A stretch of DNA of 64,000 bases from Arsenophonus sp052174535 (GTDB lineage: Bacteria > Pseudomonadota > Gammaproteobacteria > Enterobacterales > Enterobacteriaceae): the NCBI GenBank assembly GCA_052174535.1, contig JBQMRQ010000026.1, positions 20,955-84,954 on the forward strand, given 5' to 3'. Each line of letters starts with the position of its first letter. The stretch's first letter is position 1. Positions 50,801 through 64,000 of the stretch are shown here, in pieces. A model generated the notes under the pieces. The model had not been told where the DNA came from, did not search any database, and saw nothing but the letters and a program-made list of their open reading frames with translations. Position numbers and translations under genes: made by a program.

Positions 50801-53800
50801 AACGTCCATGAAGCGGCAACCATAATTGCAATCTTAGTCCTCCTAATGAACTATCAGAAGCTTTTACCCATCCTTTATGATGAAAAACTGCAGTTTCGGC
50901 AATAGCTAACCCTAAACCTGTACCACCGGATTGTCTATCTCTCGCTTCATCAGTTCTATAAAATGGACGAAAGATTTTTTCTCTATCTTCCTTTGATACT
51001 CCTGGGCCATCATCATCTACCGTTATTAAAATACCTTGGTTTTCTTCTTTAAATGCAACTTCAATACGATTATGGGAATAACGTAAAGCATTTCTAACAA
51101 TATTTTCTAGTGCACTACCTAATGCGGGAGGGTTACAATAAATTGCCCAAGCACCAGGAGAAGCCATAACATTCAGTGTTTTATTTATCTGTTCAGCTTC
51201 AAAAGTGGCATTATCCAAAATGTCATTCCAAAGATCAGTAACTTTAATATTTTGTCTCAATATTTCATTCTTATGTTGGCTATGAGACAATACTAGCAAA
51301 TCATTAATCATACCATCAAGACGCAATGTTTCAGTTTCAATCCGTTCTAATTCTTTACTCTCTCCATGTCGACGGCGCAATAATGCTGTTGCTAATTGCA
51401 GACGTGTTAACGGAGTACGTAATTCATGGGAAATATCAGAAATCATCCGTTGTTGCGCGCTAACCATCCCTTCTAACGCGCTAATCATCTGATTAAAACT
51501 ATTTCCTACAGCTAAAAACTCTTGAGGTCCAGATTCCAGTTCAGGGTGTTGACGTAAATTACCATTAGCAACATCATCTGCTGCCATTTTTAATTTTCTA
51601 GCAGGTTTCGCTAAACTCCATGCTAACCATAACAACAAAGGAGCACTAATTAACATCGTTGCAACTAACAACAAAAAAGGTCTATCAAAAAGTAAACTAA
51701 TAAAATTAGACTGCAAACTATTGACTGGACGAACTAAATAAAGTTGATAATGATCTTCCCCATCACGTATTAAAAATGGCCCTAATATCTCGATCCGGCC
51801 ATATTTTTTCTTTTTTGGATGATCTGTATTATCTGATTGCCCAATAAAATTACGAATTACTTGCATTTCATTAGGCATAACGCCAATAACCCGTCCTTCA
51901 CTGGTTACCATGATAAGATGCTGATCTGGAGGAGCCCACTTTTGAATGGCATTAGAAAGCCGGCGCCACCACATAAGATCATTAATTGGATCGCCAGCTA
52001 ACTCAGCTTCTATATGCTGTTCTAACATAATACCTTGACGATACTCACTCTCTAACAGAGGTGTAATTTGCCTTGAATCGAGTTTAGGTAGCATCAACAC
52101 CAACATTAATACTAAAGCCAGCGTAAACCAAAAAATAGCAAATATTCTGGCTGTCAAACTATTTATCATGTTGCTGAAACCATCAAATATCCTCTTCCAC
52201 GTAAAGTCTTAAACCAAGGCAATCCATCTATTCGTTCAGGTAATTTACGGCGTAAATTTGAGATATGCATATCGATAGCACGATCGAACGGTGTTAAACG
52301 TTTTCCTAAAACCTCCTCGCTAAGATGTTCACGAGAAACAACCTGACCAAGATGTTGTGCTAATAAATAAAGTAAAGTAAATTCTGTTCCAGTAAGATCG
52401 AGAACCTTGCCATTAAAACTTGCTTCTTGTCGTCCTGAATTTAACTGTAAGCCATCTATCTGACAAATTGACAAATTAAGATTATCTTGACTTTGTTCAC
52501 TCCAGTTTGAACGTCTTAGTAAAGCTCGTATACGTGCAACTAATTCACGATCATTAAATGGTTTAGGTAAATAATCATCTGCTCCTAATTCTAAACCAAG
52601 AACGCGATCAAAATCGCTACCGCGAGCGGTTAACATAATCACCGGAATTTGATATTGTCGGCGTATTTCTTTTAATGTATCAATACCATTTTTCTGAGGC
52701 ATCATAATATCAAGTAATAATAGATCGATTGTTGAATCAAGAAGCATTAATGCTTGTTCGCCATCATAGGCGATGATCACACTAAATCCCTCCATTTCAA
52801 GTAATTCTTTTAACAGCGAAGTCAGTTCGCGGTCATCATCAACAAGTAAGATTTTATGCATCAATCATATCCTCCAGGAGCCAAAATACGACAAGAATTG
52901 CTGAGATGCCATGACTTTACATTCTTTTACACGCTCTGACGCTAATTTTCAACTATACAGATATAGTTATAATAATATTAATTTTTAGAGAGGGTGGGAG
53001 TAAATTATTAATGGGTCACTGGGCAATGATAACTTTTACATCATCGCTATTTATTGCTGTATCAACAGCGGCTTTAGCCGAAGCGACAAATGTTAATATA
53101 GTAACATTACAATCCGTCGAAAAAACACAGACTGTTAAGTACGATAGTCATCTTGCTAATCATAATATAACAAGAAATATGCTATGTAATCCCTATGATA
53201 TTTTTTTACCTTTAATAAAAGGTATTACCTTAAACGAAATACAACGTCAACAAATGCGTGATCTAATGGCTTCACAACGTCAACAACTTTTTAAAAATAA
53301 AGTTTCGCAACCAGAACGTGAAATTTTGCATAATTTGATGACAGCAGATATTTTTGATGTTTCCGCTTTTCGAGCAACAGCTAAAAAGCTAACACAAGAC
53401 ATTATTGAACAACAAATTGAGATGGCACGAATATATAACCAATTTTATAAGTTATTAACTCACGAACAAAAAATGATAATAGAGAAACAACATCAAAAAC
53501 AACTATCGCAAGCACGATATTGAGTATTTCATAACAAATTTAGTTCTTTGATTCTAGATTATTATATAGATCCTCATTGCAATTCATATTCATAGAATTA
53601 ATGGCTACTGTTTGATCTCAATGAGATAAAAATCTTCATGATGATGAAGATTTATCATTAAATAACTACAATAATATAAAATAAAGTTGCTCTTCAGGAA
53701 AGAAAAGAACTTGCTCTACTTTAGCTAAGCGTTATGACATCTTTGAACTTACTGTCCGTAATGATTATAGCTATATTTCCCCATCGTTTGCCGATGATGC

Positions 53801-56800
53801 TCTCGCCTGCTCAAACAAGACATAGTTTTTCTGTAAAAACCTTTCTCCCTCTCGAGAATCTCCTAGTAGTTTGCATATGAATTCTTAAACCTTGTTATAT
53901 CTTTACTTGGTCTAAATACCTATTTATGTAGACTAGGAGTGAAGATTTTGTATAAAATAAGGTAGGAAGACAACTCCTATAAAAGTCAAAATCGAAGGAT
54001 AAAGCGTTTAAAAGCTATGAGCCTAGGGTGTTCTATACCTGCACCTAAATGTAAGATATTTCTATAAATAATAAACCAAGCTTCACGACATCATCTTTTA
54101 TAGATATAGTATAGATCACGCCATTCGATAGATTTTTATCCATCCTTAAAAGTCCAAAGTACCCTCCTCTAGCTAATGCTTTACGCTTCTTAAGTAATTT
54201 TAATCCGAAAGGCACATCCACAGGTATCCATCGGATACTTATAAACAACAGAAAGGAATTTACATCAACTTTTTAGTTCGTGAAAACTTTCAGTTATTAG
54301 AAAAGAGTTATGATTATTTCTGATATATAGGATTTTAAAGATGGTGGGTAGGGTTATCCTACTGATTGATTTCGTAAATGATTTCAACAACAGGGAGATG
54401 GTATACCATGAAAATCTACCCTACAAGTAATTCATAAAATTAGATATTACCTCTAATCCCTTTCATGAGCTCATCTATAATTCTACTAGGAAACTGATAG
54501 TACCGCTTTTGAAATGGAGTTCGAAACCATACTTATTAAGATGCTCAACCCGCTACCTTGTCGATGGGCACACATCTTCATGCCATTACCTGTAACAGTT
54601 ATGTGTTAAAAAAAAGCCATACAGACTGCTATTTTGGAATTTTTAAGATTAAAGTGCTAAGATTAATAGATCACAGCAGCAATAAAAAATACTTAAATAG
54701 CTCATTCCTGTCTTAGCTGAAGCGTAAAAAACGTTAAAAAGTTCTTACCTTGACTTGTACTTGCAAGGAAGGAAACATTATTATTCGATGATTTTCATGA
54801 AGCTTTAGGGCGATTCTTGGTAAAAAGTATATGAGGTGTATCCTACTGTAAATCATCAGAAAATTGAAGCAATGATGCCTTGAAAAGGATAGGCAATGGT
54901 AGGTGTATAATTTTAAACGATATGCATTACGTTTATTTCTTGGTCGTTAATGACATAATGCTGTTTGTCAGATAAGATAATCACCATGGTCTACTAGTAA
55001 AATCAGCAGCATTGCAGCATGGATATAAGGAGATCGTTGCGCTCGAAGATGTTTATCAATAGTCAAAATTGAACTTATCTAAACTTTTCAATGACTGATG
55101 AGCGCATTACTTAACTGTATTTCTATATTTATTACAGGAGATGATATTCTTTGTTTTTGCAATGCAACGATAAAGATATTCTCGGATATGTGGAACCGAC
55201 GCTGTCGGGTATACAAAACATCTCATGTGTTCCCTTTATTTAGCCAAAGGCATGCAGTACCAAAAGTTAATGGTATAAGGTTAGAGAGATTTAGATAACA
55301 GAGATCCCTGATATCTCTAATAAAACCTTTGATGTTTTGTTGGAAAAGTTTTTAGCGAGTATCCTGAAACGATGAAGATGCTGGAGAAAAATTGAGAAGA
55401 ATGGCTGGCACACATCTCCCTATGGATTCCTGTCAGCACACTGCTAGGTGCTAATAAGCATGAGTAATCCAATTTAAATTGGTTTGTAACAGTGAGCCTA
55501 TAAAATAAATGCATAAAGCGCTGTAGTTCAAAAATAACCCTCTTAATGCTATCTAATCTAATCTCGTCCACTAAGAAAACTTAAAATCACAACTAATAAG
55601 ATTTAAGCAGATGAACCCTCTGCTACTAAATAATGTTTAATTTAAGGATGAAGAACAAAATTCACAAAGCATCAGAATAGAACCTAACCTTATCGCCATA
55701 CGCCAAACTTGCTAATAACTTCCAGGCTAGATAATTTAGTAAACAAAGATCTTACAAGCATGAGGAATCTGCTTAAATATCCTTTTAATTGGCTGACATA
55801 ACTATTCACGTTTTCAACGTGAAATTCCTTATCAACAACTCTTTAATTACTTAGCATTAAATAATGACTACTTTTATTCTTGCTGGCAAAGATTTTATAC
55901 TATTTTTCTCAATCCGAGAAAAAGATATGCTCTCTTGATAGTTTCCTCAATAAACAGCTAATACACTTTTACATTAAACTCTTCAAGAATCTCATCGCTC
56001 ACATTGACCCTATTAATCTTTAGGGATTAAGAGAGATTTGCTCTTTTCTTTTACTCTTCTTCCTCCTCATTTTTTATTTTTCTTATCTATAATATAACAC
56101 TTCCCCCATTTCAGGGATTTATAAAAAAATTTTTCCTCAACTTCAACAGTAACCACTTAATATGTTTATATCGTCTACTACCCCCTGAAGTAAGGAAACA
56201 ATGACGAAATCTAAATGCTGTTTTAAAATTAATGTCTTTTTGTTTTGCTGATTCTTATAATATCAAGATATTTAATATATATCGCAGATAGCTAAATCAT
56301 CTGTCCTTGTAATATAGAGTATCAGAAAGAACTTCTAGTAAGATTATTAAATCTTTTCCTGCGATCAAGCATTTCACAACAATATTGCTATCTAATTCTA
56401 ATGAATGTTTCCAACGAATAAAATATTCAATGTGATAATATTGATGGGATAAAGTGGAATAAATTGCTTCAATACATAAATTAATGTTATATGATAAATT
56501 GTCGCCAAGTTAACTAATGAAATACAGCTTTATGTTGGTAGAAAGTAAGAAAAAAATCTCTTTGATCTGTATCACTGTTTGCTTTTCATATTAACTTCCA
56601 TAGCAAAATCCTTTATACTGTATAAAGGATTTTTATCAACAATCTTGCCAGCATAGTTTAATATTATTATAATGATCTTCACTTTAGGATAATTAATGAG
56701 AAAGCAAGGCCAGGAAATACTGTTCCAAGTAAATAAAATATGCTAAACGCGCAATGTACGTTTAATTCCAGAAAGAAACAAGTATTACGCCTAATATCAT

Positions 56801-59800
56801 CCAAACCTAATGCTATTAGTGCTTATTATTTACTTGATCTACTTAAAATTTTTGAACCTCAACTTAAACTACCGGCTATTTATCGTCACTTGGAATTTCT
56901 TTTAAAGAAGTATCTATTCAGAAGATAGAATCAACAAATAGCTATATTATTTATTATAATTTTTAAGATCTTAAATATACTTCAACTATTCTAATTTAGA
57001 ATAGTTACGACATTCTTCTAAAAGAACTAACTAAGTAGTAGAAATTATTATTTTAAACCTAGCTAAACAAAACTGGTTTCTAGTTGGCTTCATACTGTTG
57101 TTAAAAACCATGTGATATACTTAGCTTTCTACAAAAATAAAAAAACAGTGTTAAAGCTAAACTTTATTTGAGTTAAATAGAAATATAAAAGCTGACAGGT
57201 CATTTAATCGGCCTTTATTAAAAATAATTAAAATTTAAAATAATTTACTTAACACTCATTAGTTAAAAAATCAAACAACCTAGAAAATAATATTATATCC
57301 AATAAAGTAAATTAATTTACTTAAAAAGTAATTAGAGACAAAATAACTAAAATTTTGACTAAAATGAGTTATACAGCTATGAGTAACACTACAACAAATA
57401 ATCTCTTAATAGTTAAAGTTTGTATTCGTAAATTTATAATAATTAGTTTAAATTCAATATTTTCAGTAATTAATTCTATTTTACTACTCGCTCATTTCAA
57501 TATGTTTAATCGTCACTTGATTATCAATACGTCCAACACCAATTTATCTATTATTGGTGCTTGCTGAATTTTATGGACAGCAAGTAAATCTTTTATCTAA
57601 AATTCCAATATTTTCATAGAAATTCTAATTAATACCCAATAAAAATTAGTACTAAGCTAAAATAGTAGGCTATATTAGCAAAGGATGATTGGTAGAAATC
57701 CTTTATAAGGTAAATAATTTACGTTACAGCGGTTAACACTAAAAAGTAAATAATTATACAGATCAAAGAGTCTCTTTTTCACTTCCTACCAACATAAAGT
57801 TGCATCTTATTAGTTGACTTAGTGATAATCTATCGGATGATATCAATTTATACATTAAAGCAACTCATTTTACTTTATTCTAATCATATTATTACAGTGA
57901 ACATCTTATCTACTAGAGATAATATTCATTATAGGGTTACACAGGGATATTATTGTAAAATCCCTAATTCTAGAAAGTATTTAATAAACTAACTAAAAAG
58001 CTCCCTGATAAGATCAAAATCAAAAGGATGAAAATGATTTAGTTATCTATGATGCATGTTGAATATCTTACTTTACGAGAGATCATAAGGAAACAAACAT
58101 AGATTTATTTAAAACACCCTTTAGATTATACCATTACCTCCTTGTTTTATAGGCGACAGACAACATAAGTACACTAAGTAATATTTTAAGTCGACGAAAC
58201 ATTTTTTTCTAAATTTTTTAAAGATAAGAGTTATATTCTACATAGAAAAATTAGAAAATGCGGAAAAGAAAGGAAATAAAAGAAAAGAACGAATCTTAAC
58301 ATTTAATCACTAAAGTTCAATAGATCACATGAACGATCAGATTCTTGAAGAGTTTAATTCAGAATGAATTAGCTGTTTTCTTGAAGTGATTATTGATAAA
58401 AAGTCCATCTTTTACTTGGATAGAGAAAAATTCTATGAAACCTTTGTCAGTAAGTATGAAATTAGTCACCATTGCCTAATAATGCTAGAGATAGTTATTG
58501 ATAAGAAATTTCACATTTAAAATGTAGAATTTTTAAGCTAATTAAAAGGGTAGCTCTGAGTTGATTTTTTATTGTAAAGGGTTGTTTTATTTACCGAATC
58601 CTCTGTTCTAGAGAGGATTTTTAAAAAAAATCAATTAAAATATAGATGTATATAAATTTTTCTGTGAAAAAAGCAATAACCTTTAGCAACATAATTAAGT
58701 AATATACAAATTTATTAATATTTAATATCAATAAATGCGTAAAAACCTATTTTATATAACCTCAGCTCCACGCAATATTGATTACCAATGACAATTAATT
58801 AAATAAAAATAGCTAAGCAAATTAAAATAAAAAAACAGCTGGCAAGCTACTTTCTTTTATATTAGCAGAAAGTTCATGTAATTCTGTAGCAATTCTATTA
58901 ACTATAGCTTCAATCACACTGGTTAATAATTCAACAATAGCTATCAATACTATTGAAGTAATAAATTATTAATCGTTTAATCTATTACAAATCAAGTAAA
59001 AAATCTACAATTATAGCAATAAACGAATCGTTAGTTGCTTTTTATGTAAAAACAATTTCACTCTTTTAAACTGATCTCTTAACATCTTCAGGGAATAACT
59101 AATTGCTTTAATAAAGCAGATTAAGCTCGTTATTCGTTGTTTGATTTACTATAAAATATATTTTAAAAGTTAAATAACTATTATATTTAATATAATTATT
59201 ATCTTTTAAAGAGATATTAATTACTATTTCTGATATGCTTTATATAATTCATACAAGAGGCTATTCGAATATTTATGTCTTTTTGGCGTAAAATTTACTT
59301 TAATCTATTAAATTTACCAATGAAATTTTTGGTAAAAAGTAAACTCATACCAGCAGATCCAATTAAAGAATTATGTCTTGATACGACACGTCCTTTTCTA
59401 TATTTATTCCCTTATTATTCTAAAGCAGATTTATTAACATTACGTCAACAATGTTGTTATATTGGTTTACCTGATCCACTCGATCCAATTAAACTAAATA
59501 AAATTAAATTACCTGCCTATGTATTTATTGATGATGCCCCGCATATATTTCATTATTATTCACCAAAACCACGTAAAGATTCAATGAAAATATTCACTAG
59601 ATATCTTGATCTGCATTTCCATAATCCCGATCTAAATATTCAGATGCTACCTGTGTCAGTGATGTTCGGTCGAGCACCTGGTCGAGAAAGCCATTTTTCA
59701 GCACCGCCGCTACGTTTTCTTAATGGTATCCAAAAATTCTTTGCTGTTATCTGGTTAGGACGTGATAGTTTTATTCGTTTTTCTCCAACAGTCTCTTTAC

Positions 59801-62800
59801 AACAAATAGCTTGCGAATATGGTACTGATAAAATTATTGCCAACAAACTTTCTCGAGTAGCCAGAATTCGCTATTCACGGCAACGATTAGCGGCAGTTGG
59901 ACCAAAACTCCCTATACGTCACAACCTATTTAATAAACTATTAACTTCAAAAGCAATTGAGAAAGCAGTTGAAGATGAAGTTAAAGCTAAAAAAATTTCA
60001 CTTAAAAAAGCAAAACATAATGCGATTATCATGATGGAAGAAATTGTCGCTAATTTTTCCTATGAAGCGATCCGTATTACTGATCGCATACTTAGTTATA
60101 CATGGAATCAACTCTATCAAGGAATTAATGTGCAACATGCTGAACGTGTACGTCAACTAGCAGAAGATGGTCATGAAATTGTCTATATTCCTTCTCATCG
60201 TAGTCACATGGATTATCTATTATTATCTTATGTACTTTATCATCAAGGTTTAGTTCCTCCTCATATCGCTGCAGGTATCAATCTTAATTTTTGGCCAGCT
60301 GGGCCAATTTTTCGTCACTTAGGTGCTTTTTTTATTCGTCGCTCTTTTAAAGGCAATAAACTTTACTCCACTATATTTCGTGAATATCTTAGTGAATTAT
60401 TTGCGCGTGGTTATTCGATTGAATATTTTATTGAAGGTGGCCGATCTCGAACAGGTCGACTATTGGATCCAAAAACTGGTACGTTGTCAATGACTCTACA
60501 AGCGATGCTAAGAGGTGATTCACCTCCAATTACTATTGTTCCTATCTATATAGGTTATGAACATGTATTAGAAGTTGATTCCTACGCTAAAGAACTAAAA
60601 GGTGCAGAAAAAGAGAAAGAAGGGCTCCTCTCAATGCTAAGAGGTCTATGTAAATTGCGTAAACTAGGACAAGGTTATGTTAACTTTAGTCAACCAATTA
60701 CGCTAATACAATATTTAAATAAACATGTTCCAGAGTGGCGTCAATCTATTAATACTATTGATCTTCAACGTCCAATATGGCTAAATTCAATTGTGACTCG
60801 GCTAGCTCATAAAATCATGGTTAGAATTAACAATGCCGCTGCCGCAAATGCAGTCAATTTATGTTCAACAGCTTTATTAGCTTCACACCAGCGCGCATTA
60901 ACTCGTGAACAATTAATTGAACAAATCGAATGTTATCTCCAACTATTAAGAAATATGGCTTATAGCAATGATAGCACAACCCCCAATAAAACTGCTAAAC
61001 AATTGTTAGAAGATGCATTACAATTAGGTAAATTTGAAGTTGAACATGATAGCATGGGCGATATTGTTGTTTTATCTCGAAAAAATGCCGTATTGATGAC
61101 TTACTATCGAAATAACATTATGCATTTATTAGTTTTACCTTCTTTAGTAGCCAACATAATATTAAATAATGAAAGTGTTCAACGTAAGGAACTTGGTTAT
61201 CAAGTTTCACTCATTTATCCATTCCTAAAAGCAGAACTGTTTATGCGATATAGTATAGAAGAATTATCTGAATCTATTGATATTCTGTTAAATGAATTGG
61301 CTCGTCAACAACTAATACTATTAATAGTAGATGGTTTTATAACTATCAATCCAACTCGAATTCACCCTCTTCAGCTTTTAGCTTCTGGAATTAAAGAAAT
61401 CCTACAGCGCTATGCGATTACACTTTCACTAATGAGTACAATACCTAAAATTAGCCAAAAAATACTTGAAAAAAAGAGCCGTATTCTTGCTCAACGTCTA
61501 TCTGTATTACATGGTATCAGCGCACCTGAATTTTTTGATAAAGCGGTTTTCTCGACGCTAATAAATACATTAAAACAGCAAGGTTATCTTAATAGAAAAA
61601 AAGATGTGATTATTATCGCTAATACACAACAACTTTATCGTATTATTACTAAGTTAATATCTCCTGAAGTTTACTTAACCATTGAAAGTATCAAACACGT
61701 CATGATAAGCCATTGTCTGAATAAATCATCTTTATATTTAAGATAAAAACATAAAATAGATTTATACTAAAATCGACCATCCTTAATATTAATTTAATAA
61801 AATACCAATAAATAAAATCAATCCAACATAGTTGTTATTCATAAATGCTTTAAAACATAATACTGGCTGACGATTAGCAATTAGTTTTTGTTGATAGGTA
61901 AATAAGCATAACACCAATATCAAACTAGCAAAATAAAATATACCTAAATCTAGCTGTTGACCTATATAAAACAACACCAACACCATCGTTAATTGTAAAA
62001 TACCAATAATTAATTTATCATAATGAGAAAAAATAATTGCGGTTGATTTTACAGCAATTTTTATATCATCATTGCGATCAACCATAGCATACTGGGTGTC
62101 ATAAATAACAGACCAAATGATATTAACTAGAAATAATAACCAGCATTCTAAAGGTAAAGACTCAGTAACTGCTACATATACCATTGGAATTGACCACCCA
62201 AACGCAGAACCCAGTATAATCTGTGGAAAATGGCTAAATCGTTTGATAAATGGATAAATATAAGCTAATAATAATCCAATAACCGATAACCAAACTACCA
62301 TCTTATTTAAAGTCAAAACTAATATGAAAGCGATAATAATCAATGAAAAAAATAATATCTTAGCTTCTTTTTCTGTTACGTCACCATTTAGCAAAGGACG
62401 TTTCTTTGTTCTTGCAACATAACTATCAAATTTTTGATCCGCAAAATCATTAATAACACAACCAGCAGCGCGCATCAAAAAGACGCCAAAAGTAAAAACT
62501 AACAAAATAATAAGATCTGGCAGCCCTCGGCTTGCTAACCATAATGCCCAATAAGTAGGCCATAGTAATAGCAAAATACCTATCGGTTTATTAATACGCA
62601 TTAAATGAAAATAGGCGCGCCATTTATTTAATTTCAACGTTGTTTGCCCTGTCAATCTATTTATCTCCATTTTATTTTTATAAAAATAGGTGAATCTAGG
62701 AAAAAAGCTCTATCAATAGTAATTGATTAGATCATATTATAAAAATAAACGGTTTAATAAGTAATTATTTTATATAAAATCAATATAATCACGAGTCTAT

Positions 62801-64000
62801 CTATTTCCATTAAATGGAAACTCACCACATAGCATATTGCCTAAATTTATTAGATCATACTCAGGACCGGTTAATGTGTCTTATTAAATAACTTCCCATT
62901 ACATATAAACCATGGACAAGGATTACTAAATAGTACGATCTCACGTAATCAATAGCTTGCCTAATTAGATAACAGTTTATCTTCTTCGTCCTGACTATCT
63001 AAGTAAATAAAACTTTCTTGATAAGATTTTATGGTTACTTGCTGACAAATAACGTGCAAAACACTGAATTATTGAACTTAATTCAGTTAACTAATTATAT
63101 CTTGATCTGATAGGTTAATTTATTACGTTAAAACAAATTAATCGGTTGATTATAGAAAGTAACTGATTTATATGGTTTTTATTAAAAATTCTACCAGATA
63201 TTACTTTCTTGCTCTATTATTAGATTTGAAATATAAGATAGATTACAATCTGACCACACTCTCTCAGATAAGAGTGCTAGTTATCAAAAAACAAGATATA
63301 AGAGACAATTAAACTAATATAGTTTAAGGTTTTATTTTTTAATGTTTCAGCAATATGGCCTGCCACATCTAGATTAGAAAAATGTATATTTAAATGCTTT
63401 TTGTAAAATCTGAGTACTTCTGGTTACCAGAACTGGTCAAAGATCAGAACCTTCAATACCAATATTTAAAATATCTGTTATTACCTGACCGATATAGCCT
63501 TTCTAATTATAATTAATGATACGTTTACTAAATAACGTATTTTATCTAACAAAGCATTCTTGATGTATAACTTCAATATTATAAAGCTTTATCAAAAGCT
63601 ACTACTGCGACTAAATAAATAAATACGTAAAATAGCTTTATTTTCTGTTTTATTTATTTTTTTGCAAAATATTTTGTTAATTGCAGAGATTATGTTAACA
63701 AAAGTTACTGCTTTCCTCGAACAGTAATTTTGTAGCTACTTTCTATTTTAATTACTGTGGTTTTAAATAATTTATTTCAGGCTATACAATTTGGTAAATA
63801 AATGAATCTTTCACCATAAAATCTACTCAGTCATCTTTTTAATTGGCTGATATAACTGTTTAAATTTTGAATTTAGAATTACTTACTAATAACTCTGATT
63901 ACCTATATTCATTTAGATAAAAACTAATTTATGCTTATTAGCAAAAGTTTTATACTATTTTGCTAAATTCGAGGAAAGGATAGACTCTTTATCGATGATT

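Overview
The window reads as a piece of chromosome from a host-restricted gammaproteobacterium of the Enterobacterales, most likely an insect endosymbiont in a middle stage of genome decay. Every intact protein closely resembles the enterobacterial form (LpxL, HspQ, TusE, TrkH, HemG, UbiB, CpxR, PlsB) and several neighbourhoods keep the E. coli gene order, but the DNA is very AT-rich. Only about 17.6 kb of 64 kb (roughly 27%) is intact coding sequence: 18 protein genes and one tRNA gene. I cannot name the genus from the sequence alone.

The apparently empty DNA is mostly not empty. Translating it by eye shows (1) dead copies of three insertion-sequence families, covering roughly 23 kb: an IS256-family element of about 1.4 kb, an IS1595/ISXO2-like element of about 1.04 kb and an IS481-family element of about 1.1 kb, some nested in one another; and (2) fossils of ordinary chromosomal genes in their ancestral positions: fadB, pepQ, yigZ, tatA, tatB, tatC, rfaH, fre, hemN, zur, lexA, dgkA and ubiC. 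Every one has stop codons, frame breaks or deletions.

Layout: 1-1.1 kb IS relics; 2-2.9 kb kdsB-ycaR (CMP-KDO synthesis); 3.5-7.5 kb IS relics; 7.7-8.9 kb agp; 9.1-10.5 kb IS256 relic; 10.6-11.6 kb lpxL; 11.6-18.9 kb IS relics and unreadable DNA; 18.9-20.4 kb tRNA-Ser, tusE and hspQ (with a heat-shock promoter); 20.8-22.4 kb IS1595 nested in IS481; 22.4-26.8 kb ancestral block fadB(dead)/pepQ(dead)-yigZ(dead)-trkH-hemG; 28.3-32.5 kb IS relics and a remnant of higher G+C that I cannot identify; 34.4-41.9 kb IS481, rfaH(dead), tatCBA(dead) and the living operon rmuC-ubiE-ubiJ-ubiB; 42-46.3 kb IS relics, fre(dead), ubiD; 46.4-50.7 kb hemN(dead) and IS relics; 50.8-53.5 kb cpxA-cpxR and divergent cpxP; 53.7-56.7 kb IS relics; 56.7-63.2 kb zur(dead), lexA(dead), IS1595 relic, dgkA(dead), plsB, ubiA, ubiC(dead); 63.7 kb to the end, another IS1595 relic.

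Functionally, the surviving genes are concentrated on the envelope (KDO, lipid A acylation, phospholipid synthesis, Cpx envelope stress), ubiquinone synthesis (UbiA, UbiD, UbiE, UbiJ, UbiB), respiration-linked haem synthesis (HemG), potassium uptake and tRNA thiolation. Lost here are the Tat export pathway, fatty-acid oxidation (fadB), oxygen-independent haem synthesis (hemN), SOS control (lexA), zinc regulation (zur), RfaH antitermination, and the first dedicated step of ubiquinone synthesis (ubiC), although the later Ubi enzymes remain. No CRISPR array, rRNA gene or intact mobile element was seen.
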